Source: Leptothrix sp. (in: b-proteobacteria)
Lineage (GTDB): Bacteria > Pseudomonadota > Gammaproteobacteria > Burkholderiales > Burkholderiaceae_C
Assembly (NCBI GenBank): GCA_013822685.1
Contig: PNKV01000010.1
Span: 92,547-156,546 of the forward strand
Length of the DNA: 64,000 nt
Reading direction: 5' to 3'
The position numbers were made by a program, and so were the translations under genes. The notes beneath the pieces were generated by a model, which saw nothing but the letters and a program-made list of their open reading frames with translations, made no database searches and had not been told where the DNA came from. Position 1 is the stretch's first letter, and each line of letters starts with the position of its first letter. Shown in pieces: positions 46,903 through 57,557 of the stretch.

Positions 46903-48219
46903 ATGTCATTCCGTCCCACCACCAAACACCTGTTGCTAACGGCAGTACAGGCGGCAGTCGCCGCATTCATGGTGCCAAGCATGGCGAGCGCCGCCACCGA
47001 TCCGTTTTTCCAGTACACGGATGCCACCCCGCTGGGGAACGTCGCTCCTGGCACGGTGTTGAAGAGCCGCACGATCACGGCCTACATCGCGGGTTTCAAG
47101 ACCTCGTACAAGGCCACCCAGATCGTGTATCGCTCCACCGATGCCAAGCAGCGGCCTACCGCGAACGTGACGACCATCTTCACGCCCGATTGCACCTCGT
47201 CCTGCCCGAACAAGAACAAGGTCATCTCTTACCAGTCTTTCTATGACTCGCTGAATCCGGAAGACGGGCCTTCACGCGCCTACGCGGGCGGCAAGCGCCT
47301 GCCGGACCTGCTGCCGGCCATCGAGACAGTCCTGTTCGGCACCTATGTGAAGAACGGCTACACCGTCGTCATTTCTGACACCGAAGGTCAGAACGCCAAC
47401 TTCGCCGCCGGTCCCGAATACGGCTACAACACGCTGGACTCGATTCGCGCTGCGCTGAATGCGCCGGAGGTCGGCCTGGACCGGAACGCCAAGGTCGCGC
47501 TGTTGGGTTACTCGGGCGGCGCCATCGCCACCGAGTGGGCCGCCGAGCTGGCGCCCAGCTATGCGCCTGACCTGAAGCCCAACCTGATCGGTGCGGCCTT
47601 CGGTGGCACGCTGGTGAGCCCCGAGCACAACCTGACCTATGTCGAAGGCGCGCCCATTTGGGGCGGTGTGATGCCGATGGCCGTCGTCGGCGTCGCCCGT
47701 TCTTACGAGATCGACATCAAGAAGTACCTCACCCCGCGCGGTCTGGAGGTCTACGACAGGATTCAAAATGCCTCGATCGCCTACGTGCTTGGCCAATACG
47801 GCAAGGTGACCTGGAAGGACCTGGTCAAACCAGAGTTCCAGGATCGCACGAAGATCCCTGAGTACGTCGCTGCCGTGAACACGGTCATCATGGGCACCGG
47901 CGGCACCCCCGAGATCCCGCTGCAAATCGGCCAGGGCACCGGCGGCATCTGGGAAGGCACGAAGACCTCGCCGATCTGGGGCAAGGGCGACGGCGTGATG
48001 CTGGCGGGCGATGTCCGCACGCTGGCGCGCCAGTACTGCGCCAAGGGTGTGGCGGTGGAGCACAAAGAGTATGGTTCAAGCCACTTTTTGACCATGCTCA
48101 ACTGGCTGCCTGCGGCCACCGCCTGGGTCGATGACCGATTCGCTGGCAAGCCTGCTCCGCAGAACTGCGCCAGCATCGCGCCGGGCAACTCGCTCGCGCC
48201 GCTCGTTTACAAGCCCTGA
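46903..48219 (+). CDS. secreted lipase (PF03583-like secretory lipase)
   Basis: 438 residues with a signal peptide (cleavage after ASA, residue 30). Alpha/beta hydrolase: nucleophile Ser204 in LGYSGGAIATEWAAEL, a candidate acid in GVMLAGDVRTLA and His in GSSHFLTMLNW. Overall layout, including PNLIGAAFGGTLVSPEHNL, matches secretory lipases best known from Candida and found in actinobacteria and Burkholderiales. Three or more cysteines (97, 101, late CAKG and QNCAS) could form disulfides. ATG 46903 is preceded by AGGAGG, a very strong ribosome site. Probably hydrolyses acylglycerols or esters outside the cytoplasm. Confidence 0.88.
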   Translation: MSFRPTTKHLLLTAVQAAVAAFMVPSMASAATDPFFQYTDATPLGNVAPGTVLKSRTITAYIAGFKTSYKATQIVYRSTDAKQRPTANVTTIFTPDCTSSCPNKNKVISYQSFYDSLNPEDGPSRAYAGGKRLPDLLPAIETVLFGTYVKNGYTVVISDTEGQNANFAAGPEYGYNTLDSIRAALNAPEVGLDRNAKVALLGYSGGAIATEWAAELAPSYAPDLKPNLIGAAFGGTLVSPEHNLTYVEGAPIWGGVMPMAVVGVARSYEIDIKKYLTPRGLEVYDRIQNASIAYVLGQYGKVTWKDLVKPEFQDRTKIPEYVAAVNTVIMGTGGTPEIPLQIGQGTGGIWEGTKTSPIWGKGDGVMLAGDVRTLARQYCAKGVAVEHKEYGSSHFLTMLNWLPAATAWVDDRFAGKPAPQNCASIAPGNSLAPLVYKP

Positions 48220-48236
48220 ACCAGGTCTACTTAATG

Positions 48237-48274
48237 AAAAGGCCGCCAGGGGAATGCCCTTGGCGGCCTTTTGT
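48237..48274. terminator. bidirectional rho-independent terminator between lipase and tRNA-Gly
   Basis: Perfect stem AAGGCCGCCA (48239-48248) and TGGCGGCCTT (48261-48270) with a 12-base loop, A-run on the left and T-run on the right, so it can serve the lipase gene on plus and the tRNA gene on minus. Confidence 0.88.
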
Positions 48275-48283
48275 TGGTCTGTT

Positions 48284-48357
48284 TGGAGCGGGTGATGGGA
48301 ATCGAACCCACGTTATTTGCTTGGGAAGCAAGAGTCCTACCATTGAACGACACCCGC
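48284..48357 (-). tRNA. tRNA-Gly (anticodon CCC)
   Basis: 74 nt with CCA encoded. Acceptor stem GCGGGTG pairs fully with CACCCGC; discriminator T; D-arm GTTC...GGAC; anticodon loop TTCCCAA gives CCC; T-arm GTGGG TTCGATT CCCAT. The first pair of the anticodon stem (27-43) is a C/A mismatch, with the other four pairs intact. It reads GGG codons. The bidirectional terminator at 48237-48274 lies just beyond its 3' end. Confidence 0.97.
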
Positions 48358-48394
48358 GGACAGGGCGCATTCTAAACCCACGGCGCGGGCTTCT

Positions 48395-48667
48395 TCACTC
48401 GCTGGCAGAAGAAGCGGGTGCGGTGGGCAAGCCCAGCTTCTTGGCGGTCTTGTTGACGGCCTTGCCCGTGGCCGATGCGCCGCGCTCAACGGCACTGGCC
48501 CCTTTTTGCAGGCCATGCTTGACAGAGTTCTCAACCTTGGCAGCCACGGACGACACCTTGCTTGCCGCGGTGGTGACGAACTGAGGCGGTTCCGCCGCGC
48601 TGGAGGCGCTGGCCATGGCGGCCATCAACGACAACAGCGCCAGGCGCTTGGTGAAATCAGGTGGCAT
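48395..48667 (-). CDS. small secreted helical protein, function unknown
   Basis: 90 residues with a signal peptide (MPPDFTKRLALLSLMAAMASASSAAE, cleavage near residue 24). The mature part is an Ala/Ser/Lys-rich amphipathic helix with repeated valines (FVTTAASKVSSVAAKVENSVKHG, then KGASAVERGASATGKAVNKTAKK), no cysteines. It resembles apolipoprotein- or late-embryogenesis-like helices in look only. It lies 14 bp after lpxO on the same strand, so is likely the last gene of gabD-lpxO-this. I do not recognise a family. Confidence 0.6.
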   Translation of the reverse strand: MPPDFTKRLALLSLMAAMASASSAAEPPQFVTTAASKVSSVAAKVENSVKHGLQKGASAVERGASATGKAVNKTAKKLGLPTAPASSASE

Positions 48668-48681
48668 CAAAGTCTCCGATA

Positions 48682-49611
48682 TCAATAAAAGATTGCCCAG
48701 AGCAAACCGCCAATCAGCACCCACTTGCCCACATAGTAGACCGTGCGGTTGCGTTCCTTCAAGACCTTCGCCTTGGCACGCAATTGGTAGAAGTGGAAGA
48801 AGAACTTGTTGAGCCCGCCCACGGGTTCGCCTTCCACGTTCTGCGTGGCAGCGGCGGTCATCACGAGCGTGCCAAAGCCGTGGTTGAGCCAGCGCATGAT
48901 GGGCGTCCAGACCGGGCGCTCGATGTCGGCGAACAGGATGATGCGCGGGTGGTCGGTGGTGTTCTCTGCGTAGTGGATGTAGGTCTCGTCGAACATCACC
49001 ACTTCGCCGTCTTTCCAGTGGTACTTCTCGCCATCGACGTCGATGTAGCAGCCCGGGTCGTTGGGCGTGATCAGGCCCAGGTGGTAGCGCAGCGAGCCCG
49101 CGTACGGGTCGCGGTGGCGTACCAGGCGCGCGCCGGGCGGCAGGGAGGCGAACATTGCCGCCTTGATGCTGGGGATCTGCTTGAGCAGTGCCACCGTCTT
49201 GGGGCACAGCTCCTGGGCCGAGGGCAGCTCATCGGCATACCACTTCAGGTAGAAGCGCTTCCAGCCCGTGCGGAAGAAAGAGTTGAAGCCGATGTCGTTG
49301 TAGGTGTCGGCGGCCTTGATGTTGCCGCGTCCATCGAGGTGCAAGGCTTCTTCTCGCATCACCTGCCAGTTGTCTTGCAGCAGCTTCAGGTCGGGGAACT
49401 TCTTGGGGTCGAGGTAAGGCTGCGAGCCCACCTTCGAGAACAGCACCATCAGCGAATTCAGCGGCGCGATCAGCACGGTGAAGTCGGTCAGCGCACGCAC
49501 CAGGCCAAAGCGCATCTTGCCGCGCAGGTGCGAGTGCAGGGCGGCCGCGATGAAGGCCAGCAGCACCCAGTGGCGTGGCGCCAAAGGCCACAGTTCATTC
49601 AAAAAACTCAT
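48682..49611 (-). CDS. lpxO: lipid A 2-hydroxylase-like aspartyl/asparaginyl beta-hydroxylase family protein
   Basis: 309 residues. N-terminal membrane helix (HWVLLAFIAAALHSHL), a middle region, then the Fe(II)/2-oxoglutarate dioxygenase core: metal ligands His166 and Asp168 (VRHRDPYAG), later His213 (YIHYAENTTDHPRII), with Arg223 placed to bind 2-oxoglutarate. A second hydrophobic segment ends the protein (YVGKWVLIGGLLWAIFY). LpxO adds a 2-hydroxyl to a secondary acyl chain of lipid A; that substrate is assigned by family. ATG 49611 is 8 bp after the end of gabD, so the two are cotranscribed. Confidence 0.88.
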   Translation of the reverse strand: MSFLNELWPLAPRHWVLLAFIAAALHSHLRGKMRFGLVRALTDFTVLIAPLNSLMVLFSKVGSQPYLDPKKFPDLKLLQDNWQVMREEALHLDGRGNIKAADTYNDIGFNSFFRTGWKRFYLKWYADELPSAQELCPKTVALLKQIPSIKAAMFASLPPGARLVRHRDPYAGSLRYHLGLITPNDPGCYIDVDGEKYHWKDGEVVMFDETYIHYAENTTDHPRIILFADIERPVWTPIMRWLNHGFGTLVMTAAATQNVEGEPVGGLNKFFFHFYQLRAKAKVLKERNRTVYYVGKWVLIGGLLWAIFY

Positions 49612-49618
49612 GCTCGGC

Positions 49619-51106
49619 TCACTTGTCCAATCCGCCAAGGCAAAGGTACTTGGCTTCCAGGTAATCGTCCATGCCCTGGCGCGCGCCCTCGCGGCCCAGG
49701 CCGGATTGCTTCACGCCACCAAAGGGCACTTCACAGGTTGAAATCAGGCCGGTGTTGACACCGACCATGCCGTATTCCAGCGCCTCGCCCACGCGGAAGA
49801 TGCGGCCCACGTCGCGGCTGTAGAAATAGCTGGCCAGGCCGAACTCGGTGTCATTGGCCATGGCGATCGCTTCAGCTTCTGTATTGAACTTGAAGACGGG
49901 CGCCACGGGGCCGAAGATTTCTTCTTTCGCCAAACGCATGCTGCTCGACACGTTCGACAGCACCGTGGGCGTGTAGAAGTTGCCGCCGTCCACCGGCGCT
50001 TTCTTGCCACCCGTGACGACCTTAGCGCCCTTGGCCAGCGCATCGGCCACCAGGTCTTCGACCTTGGCCAAGGCCTGATCATCGATCAGCGGGCCTTGCG
50101 TCACGCCGGCCTCGAAGCCATTGCCCACCTTCATCTGCGCCACGCGCTCGGACAGCTTGGCCACGAACTGGTCGTAGACCTCGGCTTGCGCGTACAGGCG
50201 GTTGGCGCACACGCAGGTCTGTCCCGCATTGCGGTATTTGGCGATCAGCGCGCCTTCCACGGCGGCGTCGATGTCGGCATCGTTGAACACGATGAAGGGC
50301 GCGTTGCCGCCCAACTCCAGCGACAGCTTCTTGATGGTGGGCGCGCACTGCTTCATCAAAATGCGGCCGACTTCGGTCGATCCGGTGAAGGACAGGTGGC
50401 GCACCGTGTCGCTGGCGCACAGCGCTTGGCCCACTTCGATCGAGCGTTCGGCATCGGCCGTGATGATGTTCAGCACGCCAGGCGGCATGCCCGCACGCAA
50501 GGCCAGTTCGGCCACGGCCAGGGCTGACAGCGGCGTGGCTTCCGCCGGTTTGATGACCACAGGGCAGCCAGCCGCCAGGGCAGGGGCAACTTTGCGGGTG
50601 ATCATTGCGATGGGGAAGTTCCAGGGCGTGATGGCCGCGCACACACCAATCGGCTGGCGGATCACCAAAAAGCGCTTGCTGGGGTCGGTGCTGGGCACGG
50701 TTTCGCCATACACGCGGCGCGACTCTTCGGCGAACCATTCGATGAAGCTGGCACCGTAGGCCACTTCGCCCTTGGATTCGGCCAGGGGCTTGCCTTGCTC
50801 GGCGGTCATGATGCGGGCCAGGTCGTCGGCGTTCTCATGCAGCAGGGCAAACCACTTCATCATGATGGTGGCGCGCGCCTTGGCGGTCAGACCCTTCCAA
50901 GCGGGCCAGGCGCGGTTGGCGGCGGCGATGGCCGCTTCGGTCTGGGCGGCACCCAGGTTCGGCACCTGCACCAGCAATTGCCCCGTCGCAGGGTCGCGCA
51001 CGTCGAAACGGTCAGCGGCGTCCACCCATTGCCCGTCGATCAGAGCCTGGGTCTTGAGCAGCGAAGGGTCTTTCAGGGCGGCCAGGGGGGAGGTGGAGGC
51101 GGTCAT
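49619..51106 (-). CDS. gabD: succinate-semialdehyde dehydrogenase (NAD(P)+)
   Basis: 495 residues of the aldehyde dehydrogenase superfamily, closest in wording to GabD. The signature Glu in LELGGNAPFIVF and Cys in NAGQTCVCANRL are present, with PWNFPIAMITRKVAPALAAGCPVVIKPAE for cofactor binding and the C-terminal EVPFGGVKQSGLGREGARQG. It oxidises succinate semialdehyde from GABA or hydroxybutyrate breakdown to succinate; no gabT is adjacent, so the exact aldehyde is inferred. ATG 51106 is used; a longer frame to 51130 is possible. Divergent from alaS. Confidence 0.92.
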   Translation of the reverse strand: MTASTSPLAALKDPSLLKTQALIDGQWVDAADRFDVRDPATGQLLVQVPNLGAAQTEAAIAAANRAWPAWKGLTAKARATIMMKWFALLHENADDLARIMTAEQGKPLAESKGEVAYGASFIEWFAEESRRVYGETVPSTDPSKRFLVIRQPIGVCAAITPWNFPIAMITRKVAPALAAGCPVVIKPAEATPLSALAVAELALRAGMPPGVLNIITADAERSIEVGQALCASDTVRHLSFTGSTEVGRILMKQCAPTIKKLSLELGGNAPFIVFNDADIDAAVEGALIAKYRNAGQTCVCANRLYAQAEVYDQFVAKLSERVAQMKVGNGFEAGVTQGPLIDDQALAKVEDLVADALAKGAKVVTGGKKAPVDGGNFYTPTVLSNVSSSMRLAKEEIFGPVAPVFKFNTEAEAIAMANDTEFGLASYFYSRDVGRIFRVGEALEYGMVGVNTGLISTCEVPFGGVKQSGLGREGARQGMDDYLEAKYLCLGGLDK

Positions 51107-51161
51107 GGCGGTTCTCGGGAAAGCATGCACGGGCCAGAATCATAGGCCACCCCCTGAAACC

Positions 51162-51167
51162 TATAAT
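51162..51167 (+). promoter_or_regulatory. -10 hexamer of the alaS promoter (candidate)
   Basis: An exact TATAAT lies 75 bp upstream of the alaS start in the 136 bp divergent gap with gabD. No good -35 is seen 16-18 bp before it, so it is a candidate only. Confidence 0.4.
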
Positions 51168-51242
51168 CCTTTGCTTTGCTTTACCCGGCTGCCAGCAGGC
51201 CCGGGTCGATGCCGCCCCACGTTCTGAACCGGAAGCCCCCAG

Positions 51243-53882
<2,640 letters not shown>

Positions 53883-53901
53883 TGTCGTGATTTAATCCTC
53901 A

Positions 53902-53926
53902 GGGGCTCCTTCGGGAGCCTTTTTTC
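53902..53926 (+). terminator. rho-independent terminator after alaS
   Basis: Stem GGCTCC (53904-53909) and GGAGCC (53914-53919) with a tetraloop, followed by seven T residues. Confidence 0.88.
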
Positions 53927-54040
53927 TTGCACGAATGTCGGCCGCAATGCCATCTTGTCATTCCGCATCCTGTTGCCGAGGGCCATCATTCCCTAAAGTT
54001 CAATCACCGAGGACCGACTCCACACAAGAAAGGTGATGCC

Positions 54041-54925
54041 ATGACCACCCCCGTTGCACAACATCCCATCGTCCCCCGCGAGAAGCTGAACTTCGGCCTG
54101 GACGGCGACATCCCCAAGTACTGGTTTGGCGGCGACCCCTTCAAGTCGCGCTTCTGGGACGCCTTGTCCATCATCTTCCCGCCCGGTGAAAAGTTCTTCA
54201 TGACCTGTGTGCGCGATTTCCGCGACCAAGTCACCGACCCGAAGATGCTGCAAGAGATCAAGGACTTCAACAAGCAAGAAGCCCAGCACGGCATCGTCCA
54301 CCGCCAGGACAACGAACGCATCCGCAAGCAAGGCATCGACACCGAAGCCCTGAGCGCCTGGGTCGAGAACTTCCTGACCAACCGCTACCGCAAGTGGTAC
54401 AGCCGCAGCTACACCGTGGCCGTGACCGCCGCCTTGGAGCACTTCACCTCGATCATCGCCCACAGCATGTTCGACCAGCGCGACCTGCTCAAGGAAGCCG
54501 ACCCCCGTGTGCGCGCCATGTACGCTTGGCACGCCATTGAGGAAGTCGAGCACAAGGGTGTCGCTTACGACGTCATGATCGATGTGGCCAAGGTGGGTTA
54601 TTTCAAGCGCGTGCTGGCCTTGGTCGACGCCACCATCCTGTTCCCCGCCACCATCTTCTATATCCAGCGCAAGATGTTGATCCAGGACGGTTTCACCCTG
54701 GCCCAACGGATGAAGCTGATGGCCGGCGGCATTTGGTGGCTGATCAAGCCCAACGGTTTGCTCGCCCCCATGGCGAAGGCCTACTGGACGTACTACAAGG
54801 TGGGTTTCCATCCTTGGCAGGAGTCTGAGCAACGCGGCTACACCGAATGGCTGGCCGCCTTCAACGGCAGCGGCGGCGACCCCGTCAAGGCCAGCGAGCA
54901 AATGCGCCAAACCCTCGCGATGTGA
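54041..54925 (+). CDS. metal-dependent hydrolase family protein (PF10118-like)
   Basis: 294 residues. The helical family with paired acidic/His residues: FNKQEAQHGIVHRQDNERI, TAALEHFTSIIAHSMFDQRDLL and YAWHAIEEVEHKGVAYDVMID, a di-iron/ferritin-like pattern. A hydrophobic stretch (FKRVLALVDATILFPATIFYIQ) suggests membrane contact. The family is named predicted metal-dependent hydrolase but has no firm activity. ATG 54041 has AAGAAAGGTG upstream; the frame is open to 53927 but that part is not family-like. Monocistronic, ended by a terminator. Confidence 0.85.
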   Translation: MTTPVAQHPIVPREKLNFGLDGDIPKYWFGGDPFKSRFWDALSIIFPPGEKFFMTCVRDFRDQVTDPKMLQEIKDFNKQEAQHGIVHRQDNERIRKQGIDTEALSAWVENFLTNRYRKWYSRSYTVAVTAALEHFTSIIAHSMFDQRDLLKEADPRVRAMYAWHAIEEVEHKGVAYDVMIDVAKVGYFKRVLALVDATILFPATIFYIQRKMLIQDGFTLAQRMKLMAGGIWWLIKPNGLLAPMAKAYWTYYKVGFHPWQESEQRGYTEWLAAFNGSGGDPVKASEQMRQTLAM

Positions 54926-54945
54926 TATCGCTGATGGCCTCATCA

Positions 54946-54972
54946 AGCCTCCGGTGACGGAGGCTTTTTTTT
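54946..54972 (+). terminator. rho-independent terminator after the PF10118-like gene
   Basis: Stem AGCCTCC (54946-54952) and GGAGGCT (54959-54965), 6-base loop, then eight T residues in all. Confidence 0.88.
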
Positions 54973-55041
54973 GCGCCGTTGTTGAAACCCCGATCTTCGG
55001 TAGACTGCGGCACACTCACGCTGAGTGGGCCGTTTTCATAT

Positions 55042-56103
55042 ATGCAGATTCCATCGATCGTTCTCAAAGCCTTGGGCATCAAGCCCATTCCGCTGTTCAT
55101 GCTGTCCAGCTGGATCAAGGCGGCCGCCAAATGCGGCTTCAACGTGCAACCGCTGTTCAAAGAAGCCGGGATCACCATTGACCTGATCCGCCTGGAAGAC
55201 GCCCGCGTGTCGCCTTTGCAGTTGATCTCGGTGTTGGAGCAGTGCGTGGCCATGTCGCCCAACAAACATTTCCCCGTGGTGCTGGGCGACACCTTCGCGT
55301 TTGAATCGCTGCCCGAGTTTGAAACCCTGCTGACCACCAGCCCCACCTTGCGCCAGGCGCTTGACGTGGCCGAAATGGCCAAGCGCATGGTCCTGCCGTG
55401 GGCGCAGTTCGACATCCGGGAAGAGGGCGATCTGGCCTACGTGGCCATCAGCTTCGAACTCCCGGTGATCGACGTTGAAAACCTCGGCCTGCCGCTTCAC
55501 TACGTGACTGAAGCCCTGCTGGCCTGCATCCGCAAGTTCGGCCGGTCTTTGCAAGGCTCATCGGATGGTTTTGTGTCGGTGTCCATCAAGCGCCCGCCGC
55601 CGCCGTATGCCGAGCAGCTCCAGCAGTTCTTTGAGGTGCCGGTCAACTTCAACCAGCCGATGGACGCGCTGGTGTTCGAGAGCCGCATCCTGGATCTGCC
55701 GCTGGAAGGCGCGTTCCCCGCCTTGCATGAGCAGGCCCATTTCCTGGCCGAGCAACGCCTGGGCAAAGAGGCGCGACGCCAAGGCGTGGCCGCCGAGATC
55801 GAAGAGATCATCGCCCTCAAGCCCGGCCTGCTGGCATTGGGCGTGGAAGACATGGCCGAGCGCCTGAATCTGCACCCCCGCACCTTGCAGCGCCGCCTGA
55901 AGGACGAGGGCGACGGCTACCTGCACCTGCAGGCCCGCATGCGCCACCGGCTGGCCTGTGAGTGGCTCCGCAAGGACGACATGTCCATCGATGACATCAG
56001 CGCGCGTCTGGGTTTCTCGGACCGCCGGGCCTTCACCGCGGCGTTCAAGCGCTGGGAAGGTTGCACCCCCAGCAACTGGCGGGATCAGCAAGGCCGGAGT
56101 TAA
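55042..56103 (+). CDS. AraC-family transcriptional regulator (first of a tandem pair)
   Basis: 353 residues. An N-terminal ligand/dimer domain of the arabinose-binding-like type (PF12625 class: WIKAAAKCGFNVQPLFKEAGI, TTSPTLRQALDVAEM) occupies about 1-250; the C-terminal double helix-turn-helix is VEDMAERLNLHPRTLQRRLKDEG then SIDDISARLGFSDRRAFTAAFKRW. This architecture (like OruR/ArgR or virulence regulators) usually senses a small molecule or fatty acid. It follows the PF10118-like gene after a terminator, so it has its own promoter. Target unknown; the second paralogue starts 287 bp downstream. Confidence 0.92.
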   Translation: MQIPSIVLKALGIKPIPLFMLSSWIKAAAKCGFNVQPLFKEAGITIDLIRLEDARVSPLQLISVLEQCVAMSPNKHFPVVLGDTFAFESLPEFETLLTTSPTLRQALDVAEMAKRMVLPWAQFDIREEGDLAYVAISFELPVIDVENLGLPLHYVTEALLACIRKFGRSLQGSSDGFVSVSIKRPPPPYAEQLQQFFEVPVNFNQPMDALVFESRILDLPLEGAFPALHEQAHFLAEQRLGKEARRQGVAAEIEEIIALKPGLLALGVEDMAERLNLHPRTLQRRLKDEGDGYLHLQARMRHRLACEWLRKDDMSIDDISARLGFSDRRAFTAAFKRWEGCTPSNWRDQQGRS

Positions 56104-56291
56104 GCTGGTACGGACAACGACGGTATTCACTTGCTGAATGCCGCTCTCCGTCTTAACCTGACGCTGAGGCCCGTGTCGGAGGAACACCCCTATCCCTCTC
56201 GTGCTTGACGCGCCATGTTTATCGTCATGGCCGCGAAGACTGTCGGCATTTATTCCTGGTTTGATACCCGAAAAGCTTGTGGTGCTGCGTG

Positions 56292-56310
56292 AATCCAAAT
56301 AGATTGGATT
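56292..56310. promoter_or_regulatory. dyad operator candidate between the two AraC-family genes
   Basis: AATCCAA (56292-56298), five bases, TTGGATT (56304-56310): a perfect 7 bp inverted repeat centred 90 bp upstream of the second AraC gene. The surrounding 56260-56390 stretch is clearly more AT-rich than the genes on either side and also holds ATCGTTCGAT nearby. This gap of 287 bp has no other gene that I can support. Confidence 0.45.
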
Positions 56311-56390
56311 GGCTGATTCATACGATCGTTCGATATTCGTTGAATTCCACCATTTATTAGAAAACAAGCGTATTCAGATATTGATTGGGA

Positions 56391-57521
56391 ATGATTTTGC
56401 TCACCTCCAATGTCCAGTTCAAATCAACGGTGGAAACTGCTTCCTGGAGCTCGGAATCCTCGAGCCTGTCTGCCACCATCCCGATGTTCGGCGTGCCCAG
56501 CTGGGTGCGAGCGGCCGCCCGTTGCGGCTTCCCGGTCGAGGCCGCTTTCCTGGAAGCAGGCATTGAGCTGGACGTGAACAAGCCGTCCGGTGGCATGGTG
56601 ACCGCCGACGCCTTGCTGCGGGCCCTGAGCGTGTGTGTGGGATCTTCGACCACCCATTACTTTCCGCTGGCCTTGGGCGAAGCCTATCTCTTCGACCGTT
56701 TCCCCCAGGTTGAATCGTTCCTGGCCACCAGCCCCACGATGCGCGAGGCCATTGAAGCCTTGCCCTGGATCCGGGCCATGCAACTGCCCTGGTTGTGGGT
56801 CAATCTGGAGGAAACCGACAGCGAAGCGGCGATTGTCGTTACCCTCGATCCCGAATTGGCGCGCCGTGCCGAAGCGCCTTTTGTGATCGAGATTGTGCTG
56901 GCCGCCTGCCGCAAATTTGCCAAGGCCATGCTCGGGCGCTCCCTGTCCTTGTTTCCGCAGTCGCTGCATGCCGTGCAATTTCAAAGGCCGCGCCCCGACA
57001 ACGCGGCCATGTTTCAGGATTTCTTCCTTTGTCATGTCCAGTTCGGGGCCCCTCGCAATGCCTTGGTGTTCTCCAAAGCCATGTTGGATGTGCCGCTGCA
57101 AGGCGCACTTCCTTCCGTCCATGGGCAGGCGCGCCAAGCCATCGTCCGGGAGCTTGAAGCCAGCAAGCCGCACTTTCCCTCCACCGAGGCTGTGCGCCAG
57201 GCCTTTGAGGCCCAGCCCGAGCTGCTCAAAGGTGGCTTGGACGAGGTGGCCGAATCCCTGGGCATCCACGCGCGCACCTTGCAGCGCCGGCTGCAGGCCG
57301 AAGGGTTCAAGTTCGCCGATTTGCAAGCCCAGGCCAAATACGCCCGCGCACGCCAGATGCTGAGCAAAAAGGCCATCAGCATGGAGAGCATCAGTGTCGA
57401 ACTGGGGTTCTCTGACCGGCGCGCCTTCACCTACGCTTTCAAGCGCTGGTCGGGCGTTTCGCCCAGCACCTACCGGACGCGGGTTCTCCAGTCATCCGTG
57501 ACTGTTTTGCGGCAGCCTTGA
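56391..57521 (+). CDS. AraC-family transcriptional regulator (second of a tandem pair)
   Basis: 376 residues, same architecture as its upstream neighbour and clearly paralogous: WVRAAARCGFPVEAAFLEAGIEL, TSPTMREAIEALPWIRAMQLPW and the HTH region VAESLGIHARTLQRRLQAEG with ELGFSDRRAFTYAFKRWSG match position by position. About 25 extra N-terminal residues (SNVQFKSTVETASWSSESSS) are Ser-rich and not shared. ATG 56391 is used; a TTG six bases upstream is possible, and neither has a clear ribosome site. Its target is unknown; coaBC follows after 36 bp but is not an obvious target. Confidence 0.9.
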   Translation: MILLTSNVQFKSTVETASWSSESSSLSATIPMFGVPSWVRAAARCGFPVEAAFLEAGIELDVNKPSGGMVTADALLRALSVCVGSSTTHYFPLALGEAYLFDRFPQVESFLATSPTMREAIEALPWIRAMQLPWLWVNLEETDSEAAIVVTLDPELARRAEAPFVIEIVLAACRKFAKAMLGRSLSLFPQSLHAVQFQRPRPDNAAMFQDFFLCHVQFGAPRNALVFSKAMLDVPLQGALPSVHGQARQAIVRELEASKPHFPSTEAVRQAFEAQPELLKGGLDEVAESLGIHARTLQRRLQAEGFKFADLQAQAKYARARQMLSKKAISMESISVELGFSDRRAFTYAFKRWSGVSPSTYRTRVLQSSVTVLRQP

Positions 57522-57557
57522 CCGGGCGGGCTGGGCAAGCCTGCTAGAGTCCGGCCC

